From contig DLAA01000075.1 in the NCBI GenBank assembly GCA_002493835.1, positions 1-24,378 of the forward strand: a stretch of 24,378 nucleotides of DNA. Reading direction: 5' to 3'. The DNA comes from Lachnospiraceae bacterium UBA7060. Lineage in GTDB: Bacteria > Bacillota > Clostridia > Lachnospirales > Lachnospiraceae. Position 1 is the stretch's first letter, and every line of letters starts with the position of its first letter. Position numbers and translations under genes: made by a program. Of this stretch, positions 14,273 to 20,427 are shown in pieces. The notes under the pieces were generated by a model. That model saw only the letters and a program-made list of their open reading frames with translations. It ran no database searches and was not told the origin of the DNA.

Positions 14273-15872
14273 AAACGCAGACTATCGTGCAGCCTTCAAT
14301 TATCTTGTCTACCAGCATGATGAATTTACGCAAAAGCCCATACTGGATGATGTAGGCCGTCCCGTACTCCGCAGCGAGTATTATCTGGACGGCTTATTGT
14401 GTCATCCCCTTGAATTTGCCCGTGCCTGTAAAAAGACAAATGCCAAATTTCATAAGAATGAGAAAAAGGGTGAAATCAAATCCCACCACTATATTCTCAG
14501 CTTCGATCCAAGGGATAAAGAGGAAAATGGTTTGACAGGTAAGGAAGCCCAGCGCATGGGAATGGAATTTGCAGCAAAGAATTTTCCCGGACATCAGGCG
14601 CTGATCTGCACCCATACCGATGGTCACAACAGCTCTGGTAACATTCATGTGCATATTGTCATAAACAGCGTCCGTGCCAAAGATGTGGAACGGCAGGATT
14701 TTATGGAACGCCCCTGTGACAGCAGAGCCGGAAACAAGCATCATCTGACCAACGATTATCTCTCCCACTTGAAACAGCAGGTGATGACCATGTGCCAGAA
14801 CCGGCAGCTCTATCAGGTTGATCTCCTCAATCCGGCATTGGCAAATATCACAGAACAGGAATATTGGGCATCCCGGCGAGGACAGGAAAAACTGGATAAG
14901 AGAAATGCAGAGATTATCGAAGCCGGTCTGAAGCCCCGTACTACCAAATTTGAGACGCAGAAGGAATCCCTGCGGAATGTGATTTCCGAAACCGCCGCTA
15001 CCTGCAGCAGCTTCGAGGAATTTCAAAAGCTTCTTCTTGAAAAGCATGGGATTTCCATTCGGGATAAGCGAGGGCGATACAGCTATACTCTGCCGGATCG
15101 GGAAAAGCCTATTACCGGGCGGGCACTCGGAGCTGCCTTTGACAGAGAGTATCTGCTTTCTCAGTTTGCAGAGAATCGCAAAAAAGGCATCGAGAAGCAG
15201 ACCTCGCAAATACCTGTTTCTCCAGCACCTGCCGCATCATCCAAAAAGCCCACACCGCAAAACCGGGTCATTACCACAACAAAGGTTCGGCTTATTGTGG
15301 ATTTGGAGAACTGCATCAAGGCACAACAAAGCCGTGCCTATGCACAAAAAGTCAAAATCACCAATCTGCAGCAAATGGCTCAGACGCTTGCTTTCGTCCA
15401 GGAACATGGCTATGCTTCTGCAGATGAAGTCAAACAGGCTCTTTTGGATGCCAAGGCGAAAACCTCAACTGCAAGAACTGATCTGAAAACCACCGAAGCC
15501 AGACTGTCCGAAGTCAACCGCCAAATCCGATTGACCGGGCAATATCTCGGCAACAAGTCGGTCTATGCGGAATACCGCAAAACGAAAAAATCACCGGCAT
15601 TTTATGAAGCCCATCGTGCGGAAATCACACTTTATGAATCTGCCCGTGATGCCCTCCGGGAGATCTCCGGCGGGGAGAAGCTGCCATCCATGAAAGCTCT
15701 GAAAGAGGAAAAGGACAGGCTGATTGCTTCCAAAAACGCACAATACGAAGCATACCAGACTGCCCGCACCGAACAGCGAGAACTGCAAACCGTGTTTACC
15801 AATGTTCAGCAGATGCTCGGTATCGAACCGGAACGCACAACCACACAGGAACTGGATAAAGGAATTACCTGA
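14244..15872 (+). CDS. MOBP-type relaxase/mobilisation nuclease
   Basis: This 542-residue relaxase would nick one strand at oriT and lead it into the recipient. The N-terminal relaxase domain carries the histidine triad region HTDGHNSSGNIHVHIVIN (H124, H128, H135, H137), which binds the catalytic metal. Candidate catalytic tyrosines are Y20 and Y23 (AAFNYLVYQHD). The C-terminal half is basic and helical with coiled-coil character (AKAKTSTARTDLKTTEARLS). The text matches relaxases of Tn1549-like elements. The start overlaps mobC. It is the last plus-strand gene and ends before a bidirectional terminator. The gene is full length and intact, so the element is probably still transferable if the remaining secretion genes exist outside the window. 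Confidence 0.93.
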   Translation: MAILKHIASKNADYRAAFNYLVYQHDEFTQKPILDDVGRPVLRSEYYLDGLLCHPLEFARACKKTNAKFHKNEKKGEIKSHHYILSFDPRDKEENGLTGKEAQRMGMEFAAKNFPGHQALICTHTDGHNSSGNIHVHIVINSVRAKDVERQDFMERPCDSRAGNKHHLTNDYLSHLKQQVMTMCQNRQLYQVDLLNPALANITEQEYWASRRGQEKLDKRNAEIIEAGLKPRTTKFETQKESLRNVISETAATCSSFEEFQKLLLEKHGISIRDKRGRYSYTLPDREKPITGRALGAAFDREYLLSQFAENRKKGIEKQTSQIPVSPAPAASSKKPTPQNRVITTTKVRLIVDLENCIKAQQSRAYAQKVKITNLQQMAQTLAFVQEHGYASADEVKQALLDAKAKTSTARTDLKTTEARLSEVNRQIRLTGQYLGNKSVYAEYRKTKKSPAFYEAHRAEITLYESARDALREISGGEKLPSMKALKEEKDRLIASKNAQYEAYQTARTEQRELQTVFTNVQQMLGIEPERTTTQELDKGIT

Positions 15873-15893
15873 TTTTCAGCAAACAAAAAAGAT

Positions 15894-15929
15894 GGGGAAG
15901 GAACATACCATTGCGGTAGCTCCTTCCCC
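15894..15929. terminator. Bidirectional terminator between relaxase and PRTase genes
   Basis: The arms GGGGAAGGA (15894-15902) and TCCTTCCCC (15921-15929) form a 9-base stem with a small inner hairpin (TACC/GGTA). The plus tail is AATTTTTTAC and the minus tail is ATCTTTTTTG. It ends the relaxase gene (stop 15872) and the minus-strand PRTase gene (stop 15936). Confidence 0.85.
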
Positions 15930-15935
15930 AATTTT

Positions 15936-17438
15936 TTACTGTATTCCGAGTATCTCAAATGCTCGTTCCATGTATTTATGCAGGCACAGTCTTTTGGAAT
16001 ATATCTGTTCAACTTCTATGTTCTTTGCGTTCCAACCCTTTGCCCAAGTCAGATCGTCCATCCATGCAGAAAGCAGAAGATCTGGATCGTCCACCTTCAA
16101 GCTAATTGTTTTCTTTTCCGAAGGTTCTGTATATTCTTCATATTCGCAACCTTCATAATATCTCTCTATATCTTTCTCATAGCTGTAATCCCGACCAATA
16201 TACATGACCGTCTGAATGATTTTGATAACTTCCATATCCAAGCCTTTCATGTACTGGTTCAAATTACTTGCATCTCTTTTTCTTCTAATCTCTTGAAGAT
16301 CAATATGCTTCGACATACCTGTCTGATCTTTTTCGGACGCTCTATACTTTCTATATTCATCCAGAGAAAGACGATATACAGTTTTCAAAACATCTGCGTT
16401 CCCAGCCACGGACAGATCATCCTCATACTGGCATACCTCCTGATACAACTTCTTATTATCTCGTCGTGGAAGCAACGGATACCAGGAACCGACCATTGAC
16501 TGAGGATCGTCAATATCTCCCCACCAGAGAACCAGCGGACAGTTATTAGGAATATTCCAATCATTTGCACAAAATGCTCCAAAACCGAACGATAATGGAT
16601 ATCCTAAGCCCAACGGCAAGAACGAATTACGATTTAACCGCTTTGCAATTCGGATGCCATATTTCAGGAAGATAGCTGTCAACTGTTTATTTGCTGCTGC
16701 CGATGAACTCACACCCGGATTATCTTTATTAAAACAATAGGGGCAAAATATCTTTCCGGTTTCTGACAACCTTCTTTCATAATCTTCTACCATTCTATCA
16801 CCACGACAGCTTACATCCGGCCAAAGAAACTCATATTTCTCTAATTTCTTTGTCCGGTCATTGATATACTTTTTCTCACAGAAAAATTCTAAGTAAATTC
16901 CTTTTTCAGCCGCTTCCTGAGAAAGTATGTTGCTCCAATAATCAAAACCATTACTGTATGCAATCAAATAATATACTTGCAGATGTGCTTCCTGCGGAAG
17001 TAAGCCAATCAGTTTTCTCAAATCTTCCTTCGCTCGTCCTCCGCTGTAAAGCCCATCATCAATATACACATACAGTTTTGACGCATCTGTAAATTTCTCA
17101 CTTTGAAAAGCAAAGGAACCTTTTGTAGCAATATACTCATAAATAAGTTTCTGGCTATGTCCTCTTTCCTGAATGGAAGCAAATACAACATTGTCTGCTG
17201 GCTGTTCTGCTGTAATTCTTTCAAGCACTCGCTCCAGGAAATTATGGATTCGTTCCTCTTTGAAATAATACCGTGTAAGCGCATGAAAGGTTTCTGCTAA
17301 TACAATGCTGCGCTCATCTGGTGCAAACTGCCCCACCCATCTTTCAACATGGGCAGCATCAAGTGGTTTCGTGAGTTCCGTTCTCCGGTAATTCTGGATT
17401 ATGGTCGCAATCCCTTCAATATATGATTGGTCGTTCAT
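15936..17438 (-). CDS. Phosphoribosyltransferase-like protein (PRTase-CE type), putative conflict effector
   Basis: This 500-residue soluble protein contains a PRPP-binding-type loop, LYVYIDDGLYSGGRAKEDL (residues 122-140): a hydrophobic strand, DD, then a glycine loop as in phosphoribosyltransferases. Upstream is NVVFASIQERGHS (83-95), a candidate substrate-site strand. Residues 230-241 have one CPYC. Residues 276-306 (LGLGYPLSFGFGAF ... IPNNCPLVLWWGD) match a pattern I associate with the PRTase-CE family of predicted conflict-system effectors (from memory). The last 170 residues are helical and unfamiliar. The ATG at 17438 is chosen over 17444 because GGGGGAGGG would abut the latter. It lies 25 bases after a zinc ribbon gene and is probably translated with it. 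A nucleotide-modifying or NAD/PRPP-consuming defence role is a hypothesis; no substrate is shown. Its base composition looks more AT-rich than the flanking conjugation genes. Confidence 0.75.
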   Translation of the reverse strand: MNDQSYIEGIATIIQNYRRTELTKPLDAAHVERWVGQFAPDERSIVLAETFHALTRYYFKEERIHNFLERVLERITAEQPADNVVFASIQERGHSQKLIYEYIATKGSFAFQSEKFTDASKLYVYIDDGLYSGGRAKEDLRKLIGLLPQEAHLQVYYLIAYSNGFDYWSNILSQEAAEKGIYLEFFCEKKYINDRTKKLEKYEFLWPDVSCRGDRMVEDYERRLSETGKIFCPYCFNKDNPGVSSSAAANKQLTAIFLKYGIRIAKRLNRNSFLPLGLGYPLSFGFGAFCANDWNIPNNCPLVLWWGDIDDPQSMVGSWYPLLPRRDNKKLYQEVCQYEDDLSVAGNADVLKTVYRLSLDEYRKYRASEKDQTGMSKHIDLQEIRRKRDASNLNQYMKGLDMEVIKIIQTVMYIGRDYSYEKDIERYYEGCEYEEYTEPSEKKTISLKVDDPDLLLSAWMDDLTWAKGWNAKNIEVEQIYSKRLCLHKYMERAFEILGIQ

Positions 17439-17463
17439 AATCATCCCTCCCCCAAAATTCTCA

Positions 17464-17643
17464 TTAACCCATATTCTCTTTTTCTATTTCCATCCGAATT
17501 CTGATATAATCTTCAATCTCTTTTCCTGTTGCTTTCCTTACCTGCGGTTTCCCGCAGTCCGGGCATTGTATCAAATCCTTGTCTGATACAAATGTGTATC
17601 TGCAGGCTTCACAAGTCAGGTATCTCTTAAATTGATCTGCCAA
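17464..17643 (-). CDS. Small zinc ribbon protein with a TTG start
   Basis: This is a 59-residue protein. It starts at TTG (17643) with AGGAG ten bases upstream; no ATG gives this frame. It begins MADQFKRYLT and has two CxxC knuckles, CEAC (residues 11-14) and CPDC (27-30), spaced as in a rubredoxin-like or zinc ribbon fold. A basic helical tail (KATGKEIEDYIRIRMEIEKEN) follows. The pattern suggests a metal-stabilised adaptor or nucleic-acid binder. It lies directly upstream of the PRTase-like gene and probably acts with it. Only about 25 bases separate the terminator at 17686-17704 from its ribosome site and I see no promoter there, so it may be made by read-through from the nuclease gene. Confidence 0.7.
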   Translation of the reverse strand: MADQFKRYLTCEACRYTFVSDKDLIQCPDCGKPQVRKATGKEIEDYIRIRMEIEKENMG

Positions 17644-17685
17644 TGCGGATCATCTCCTATTCATTGTTTTCATTTCAAAAAAAGT

Positions 17686-17704
17686 GGGTGGCAAAATGCC
17701 ACCC
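17686..17704 (-). terminator. Terminator after the PD-(D/E)XK gene
   Basis: A perfect 8-base stem GGGTGGCA/TGCCACCC with a 3-base loop is followed on the minus strand by ACTTTTTTTG. It is 33 bases past the stop codon of the nuclease/transposase gene and just before the zinc ribbon gene. Confidence 0.85.
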
Positions 17705-17737
17705 GGTTTTACAAAGTATCCATTTGAGCGGTTTCTA

Positions 17738-18550
17738 TTAACCTGCTAACTGCCCCGCCAACTCCTGAACTTTTGCGAGCGTCAGTTCTGTAGCCTTTGC
17801 AATCTGCTCATATGTTAAGGAGCCAATCTGCAGAAGATTCTTTGCAATAGAAATTGCCTTTTCTTCGCTGGCGCTATTTCTCATTTCTTCCATAGCCTTA
17901 CACATAATGCTCACTCCTTCCGGATTTTCTTTCAAATACTTCGTGCGCTCTGCCATCAATTCGTAGTGCATATCATCTGCTTCGGTACAGTTAAAATCGT
18001 GCATCAGAAGTCCAAGTTCATCGTTGCCACGATACTCTCCGTTTACATAAATGATATATGCGCCATCATCAAAAGGTTCCCCTAATGTACAATTTATATT
18101 CTGAATCAGGTACAAAGGTTCTCCCTTTCCATAAAAATCTTTCTCTGTTATAAAAATCGTATAAGTATCAGGAAGCTCTTTAAACTCCTGACCTGCATCA
18201 AGGTTTTCCACATCCATAACACTGGAATGGTATCTTGCTCTGTGCGGGTCTGCACCATGATCCGCTCTCTGGATTTCCAAATCGTATCGCCGTCCGGAAT
18301 CATCAATGCCATACGCATCCAAACAGATAGACCTGGCACCAGTTACCCTTTTCATATCAGCCTGTGTTTCACAGTTGGTAATAATGAGGTCTTTCTTACC
18401 GGTGATAATCCTTAATACAAGCTGGGCAAGTGGAATGTTCTTTCGGAACAGACCACGCATAAAATCATCGTCGATTGGTCTAAACCCACGCAGACGCTGC
18501 AAATCTTCCTGATGTTCACGCTCCCTGCGCTGCTGCTCAGTTTCTATCAT
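17738..18550 (-). CDS. PD-(D/E)XK nuclease family transposase (Rpn-like)
   Basis: This 270-residue protein is of the Rpn/PDDEXK transposase-like family. Known Rpn proteins are DNA endonucleases that raise recombination independently of RecA, and recent work links them to phage defence. The nuclease core is visible: IDDDFMRGLFRKN (residues 26-38), then CLDAYGIDDSGRRYDLEIQ (76-94), with D78, E92 and Q94 in the DLEIQ form typical of this family. Next comes RARYHSSVMDV, then the usual YTIFITEKDFYGKGEPLY and YVNGEYRG segments. The C-terminus is helical (GSLTYEQIAKATELTLAKVQELAG). The ATG at 18550 has GGGTGG upstream. A 16-codon leader ORF overlaps this start. It has its own promoter and terminator. 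It may be a solitary gene or part of the defence cargo with the PRTase genes. Confidence 0.88.
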   Translation of the reverse strand: MIETEQQRREREHQEDLQRLRGFRPIDDDFMRGLFRKNIPLAQLVLRIITGKKDLIITNCETQADMKRVTGARSICLDAYGIDDSGRRYDLEIQRADHGADPHRARYHSSVMDVENLDAGQEFKELPDTYTIFITEKDFYGKGEPLYLIQNINCTLGEPFDDGAYIIYVNGEYRGNDELGLLMHDFNCTEADDMHYELMAERTKYLKENPEGVSIMCKAMEEMRNSASEEKAISIAKNLLQIGSLTYEQIAKATELTLAKVQELAGQLAG

Positions 18551-18587
18551 TGCAACCACCCGCTTTTCTAAATCTATTAGAAGTCAT
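18537..18587 (-). CDS. 16-residue leader peptide ORF upstream of the nuclease gene
   Basis: The ATG at 18587 has a near-perfect ribosome site (GGAGG, four-base spacing), better than that of the nuclease gene. It opens MTSNRFRKAGGCNDRN and stops at TGA, 14 bases inside the nuclease CDS in another frame. It begins close to the predicted transcript start from the promoter at 18608-18636. Ribosomes finishing here could restart at the nuclease ATG, so it may set the nuclease's expression level. Alternatively it is the only translated product when a ribosome skips the weak site. No conserved peptide is recognised. Confidence 0.5.
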   Translation of the reverse strand: MTSNRFRKAGGCNDRN

Positions 18588-18607
18588 ACGACCTCCATTG
18601 TGATTTC

Positions 18608-18636
18608 ATTCTACCATAGAAAGCTCTTTTTTTCAA
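18608..18636 (-). promoter_or_regulatory. Promoter of the nuclease and PRTase cargo
   Basis: The minus strand reads TTGAAA (18636-18631), a 17-base spacer ending TGG (extended -10), then TAGAAT (18613-18608). It is close to consensus at correct spacing. It lies 21 bases before the leader ORF and is the only good promoter seen for the 15936-18550 gene group. Confidence 0.85.
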
Positions 18637-18685
18637 GAAATCGAGATTGCTAAATCTGGAATTTTCTATGAACACAAAAAAAACA

Positions 18686-18722
18686 GGGACAGGACAATGC
18701 CCTTACAGCACCATCCTGTCCC
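18686..18722 (-). terminator. Terminator of the accessory operon
   Basis: The arms GGGACAGGA (18686-18694) and TCCTGTCCC (18714-18722) form a 9-base stem. On the minus strand the stem is followed by TGTTTTTTTTG. It lies just past the stop codon of the 18731-19765 gene and ends the long conjugation-associated operon before the cargo promoter. Confidence 0.88.
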
Positions 18723-18730
18723 CATCTCAT

Positions 18731-19765
18731 TTACTGCATATCTCTCTCAGATTTCTTGCTTTGTGCCGGAACATCTTTGTTCGCCCCGGAGGATAACTGC
18801 TCCTGCTTTTCCTTCAGGCGTCCAAGCAGCGACGGCTTCTCATCTGTGTTCTTTTCCTCTTTCTTCGCAACACGATTGTTGTTCCTGCCATCGATCATGT
18901 TGTAGTTCTGTTCTTCGGAGACTTCCGCCGCACGGAGATACTCTCCATTTTCCAGATACTTCATCCAGTCCTGTTTCTCCACACCGAACAAGCCGCCAAT
19001 TTCTACATGGCGCTGGAACTGCTTTTCGCTTCCGATCACGCTTTCCGTTCCATCCGGGTGGAGTGCATACAGCATCATGCTGCCCTGCTTGTAGTATTGC
19101 TCTGCCGTTTCCGCAGACATCGGAACCATACCCAGGAAGGAATATCCATACTTCTCCATGTCCTGCGCCGAAACGGAAGGATCAGGAACCACCTCCAGCG
19201 GTGCTGCTTCCAGACGAATCAAATCCACAATGTCCTGCGAAAAGCCATCATATACTTCCTGAGCATACAGGATGCCTTTTTCATCGACAATGACGGACGC
19301 CACTTCATCACCGTAGGTATCATGCTCCAACAGGAAGTACAGCCTTCCGTCAATCTCCTGCTTTTCAATGGGATGCCATGTGCCGATATGCTGCGACACA
19401 GCAATCTGTTCACTTTCCATCGAAATAGCTTTTTCCATTGCCTGCACCAGCAGGAACTCCGGCACTTCCGCAAAGCCAAAGCTGTCCACGTAGTAGGCGG
19501 TATCCACGCCATTCTTATGGAACACCACAATATCACTGACACTCAGCGAATGACCTCTGAAATCTTCCGGGTGGTACAGATTGAATTTCTCATAGATACT
19601 ATCCAGCGTATCCTTCTCCCCAAGCGGCGCATTGTAGATCAGATCGTAATTCTCACGCTGTACCTTTGCCCCCATTTTGGCCAGACGCCGCAATCCTTCA
19701 AAGCGAAGCTCACGAGTGCTGTCATCGTTCTTTAACTGAAAAATATCGTAACTGTTATTTGCCAT
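18731..19765 (-). CDS. YodL/DUF4316-like accessory protein of the conjugative element
   Basis: This 344-residue protein has several small domains. The N-terminus (YDIFQLKNDDSTRELRFEGL to DLIYNAPL) fits the YodL-type domain; the middle (SVSDIVVFHKNG, AYYVDSFGFAEVPEFL) has the typical 'publish to peptide' helical arrangement of that group. Residues near 225-275 (YGYSFLGMVPMSAETAEQYY, MLYALHPDGTE) fit DUF4316. These families occur in ArdC-containing proteins of Tn1549-like elements; assignments are from memory. The tail ends in PSLLGRLKEKQEQLSS, a motif also found at the ends of two neighbours. The ATG at 19765 follows AAAGGTGTTTG; a TTG one codon earlier is possible. A TATAAT box at 19798-19803 suggests a weak local promoter, but it may also be the last gene of the operon. 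No enzymatic motif is seen. Confidence 0.75.
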   Translation of the reverse strand: MANNSYDIFQLKNDDSTRELRFEGLRRLAKMGAKVQRENYDLIYNAPLGEKDTLDSIYEKFNLYHPEDFRGHSLSVSDIVVFHKNGVDTAYYVDSFGFAEVPEFLLVQAMEKAISMESEQIAVSQHIGTWHPIEKQEIDGRLYFLLEHDTYGDEVASVIVDEKGILYAQEVYDGFSQDIVDLIRLEAAPLEVVPDPSVSAQDMEKYGYSFLGMVPMSAETAEQYYKQGSMMLYALHPDGTESVIGSEKQFQRHVEIGGLFGVEKQDWMKYLENGEYLRAAEVSEEQNYNMIDGRNNNRVAKKEEKNTDEKPSLLGRLKEKQEQLSSGANKDVPAQSKKSERDMQ

Positions 19766-19900
19766 CAAACACCTTTCCGGGATTGCTCCCTGTCTCTATT
19801 ATAATAATGTAGGAATCCGAAAAACAGGGAATCAATCCCCCATCTTCAAATGGGAAAACAGAGGATGGATACGTTCCCTGCCTTTGGTCTAAACAAGCCA

Positions 19901-20194
19901 TTACTCGGCTTTTGCGCCCCTCACCGGCGGCTTGGAACAGTTCTGAATTGCTCTCTGCCGTGCCGCTTCTCTGCGCTCTTTGCTGTACGGCTCACGAATC
20001 AGGACACACTCTTTAGGAACGGTATAGGTATAGGCTCCGTCCCCGTGTTCTTTTTCCAGCCGTATTTCATCCGGATATTTACTCGCCAGCTTTTCCAGCT
20101 TGCGAATCATCTTCGGATCAAAGGAATATACGCTTGCTTCTCCTTCCGACTGGTTATACAAAATGATCGTTTCCCGTTCCACGGCACTTCTCAA
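19901..20194 (-). CDS. Small conserved element protein, TTG start
   Basis: This 97-residue protein has the form often seen in Tn1549-like elements: VERETIILYNQSEGEASVYS, DPKMIRKLEKLASKYPDEIR, then a basic end (KERREAARQRA). The TTG at 20194 is chosen because GGGAGGG lies six bases upstream; an in-frame TTG at 20209 lies before that site. Its first codon overlaps the upstream gene's stop (TTGA), so translation is coupled. The protein is soluble, mixed strand and helix, with no metal or catalytic motif. Function is unknown. Context places it with the ArdC-like and helicase genes that act on transferred DNA. Confidence 0.7.
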   Translation of the reverse strand: MRSAVERETIILYNQSEGEASVYSFDPKMIRKLEKLASKYPDEIRLEKEHGDGAYTYTVPKECVLIREPYSKERREAARQRAIQNCSKPPVRGAKAE

Positions 20195-20427
20195 ATCAGT
20201 CCCTCCCAATCCGGTTCATCTTCCTCATCGGCAGGCACAAAGACCAGCTCGGAAAAATCCTCCTCGGACATTTCTTCCAACAGGAGAATCGTCTGCTTCA
20301 TCAGCTCCGCCATATCCTGATCGTCAATGTAAGGAAGGGAAGCAGAAATATCCTCTGCCAGCACCTTTCTGTCAGAATGATTGAAAATACACATCAGGTT
20401 CATCATTTCCACGTTGTTCACAATCAA
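20191..20427 (-). CDS. Small acidic protein, TTG start
   Basis: This 78-residue very acidic protein has a C-terminal half (LLLEEMSEEDFSELVFVPAD, then EEDEPDWEGLI) that looks like a DNA mimic or an acidic adaptor. The first part (MCIFNHSDRKVLAEDISASL) is mostly helical. The TTG at 20427 follows GAGGTG by seven bases and overlaps the stop of the ArdC-like gene (20424-20426). An ATG eight codons in is a less likely start because it has no ribosome site. The gene is coupled on both sides. Family not recognised. Anti-restriction proteins of mobile elements are often small and acidic, but nothing here proves such a role. Confidence 0.65.
   Translation of the reverse strand: MIVNNVEMMNLMCIFNHSDRKVLAEDISASLPYIDDQDMAELMKQTILLLEEMSEEDFSELVFVPADEEDEPDWEGLI

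Noticed and set aside
14394..15209. 271-codon minus-strand open frame
   Set aside because: It is antisense to the relaxase gene with its histidine motif. Codon complementarity explains the length; no domain is seen.
19007..19735. 242-codon plus-strand open frame
   Set aside because: Antisense to the YodL/DUF4316-like gene and without a ribosome site.
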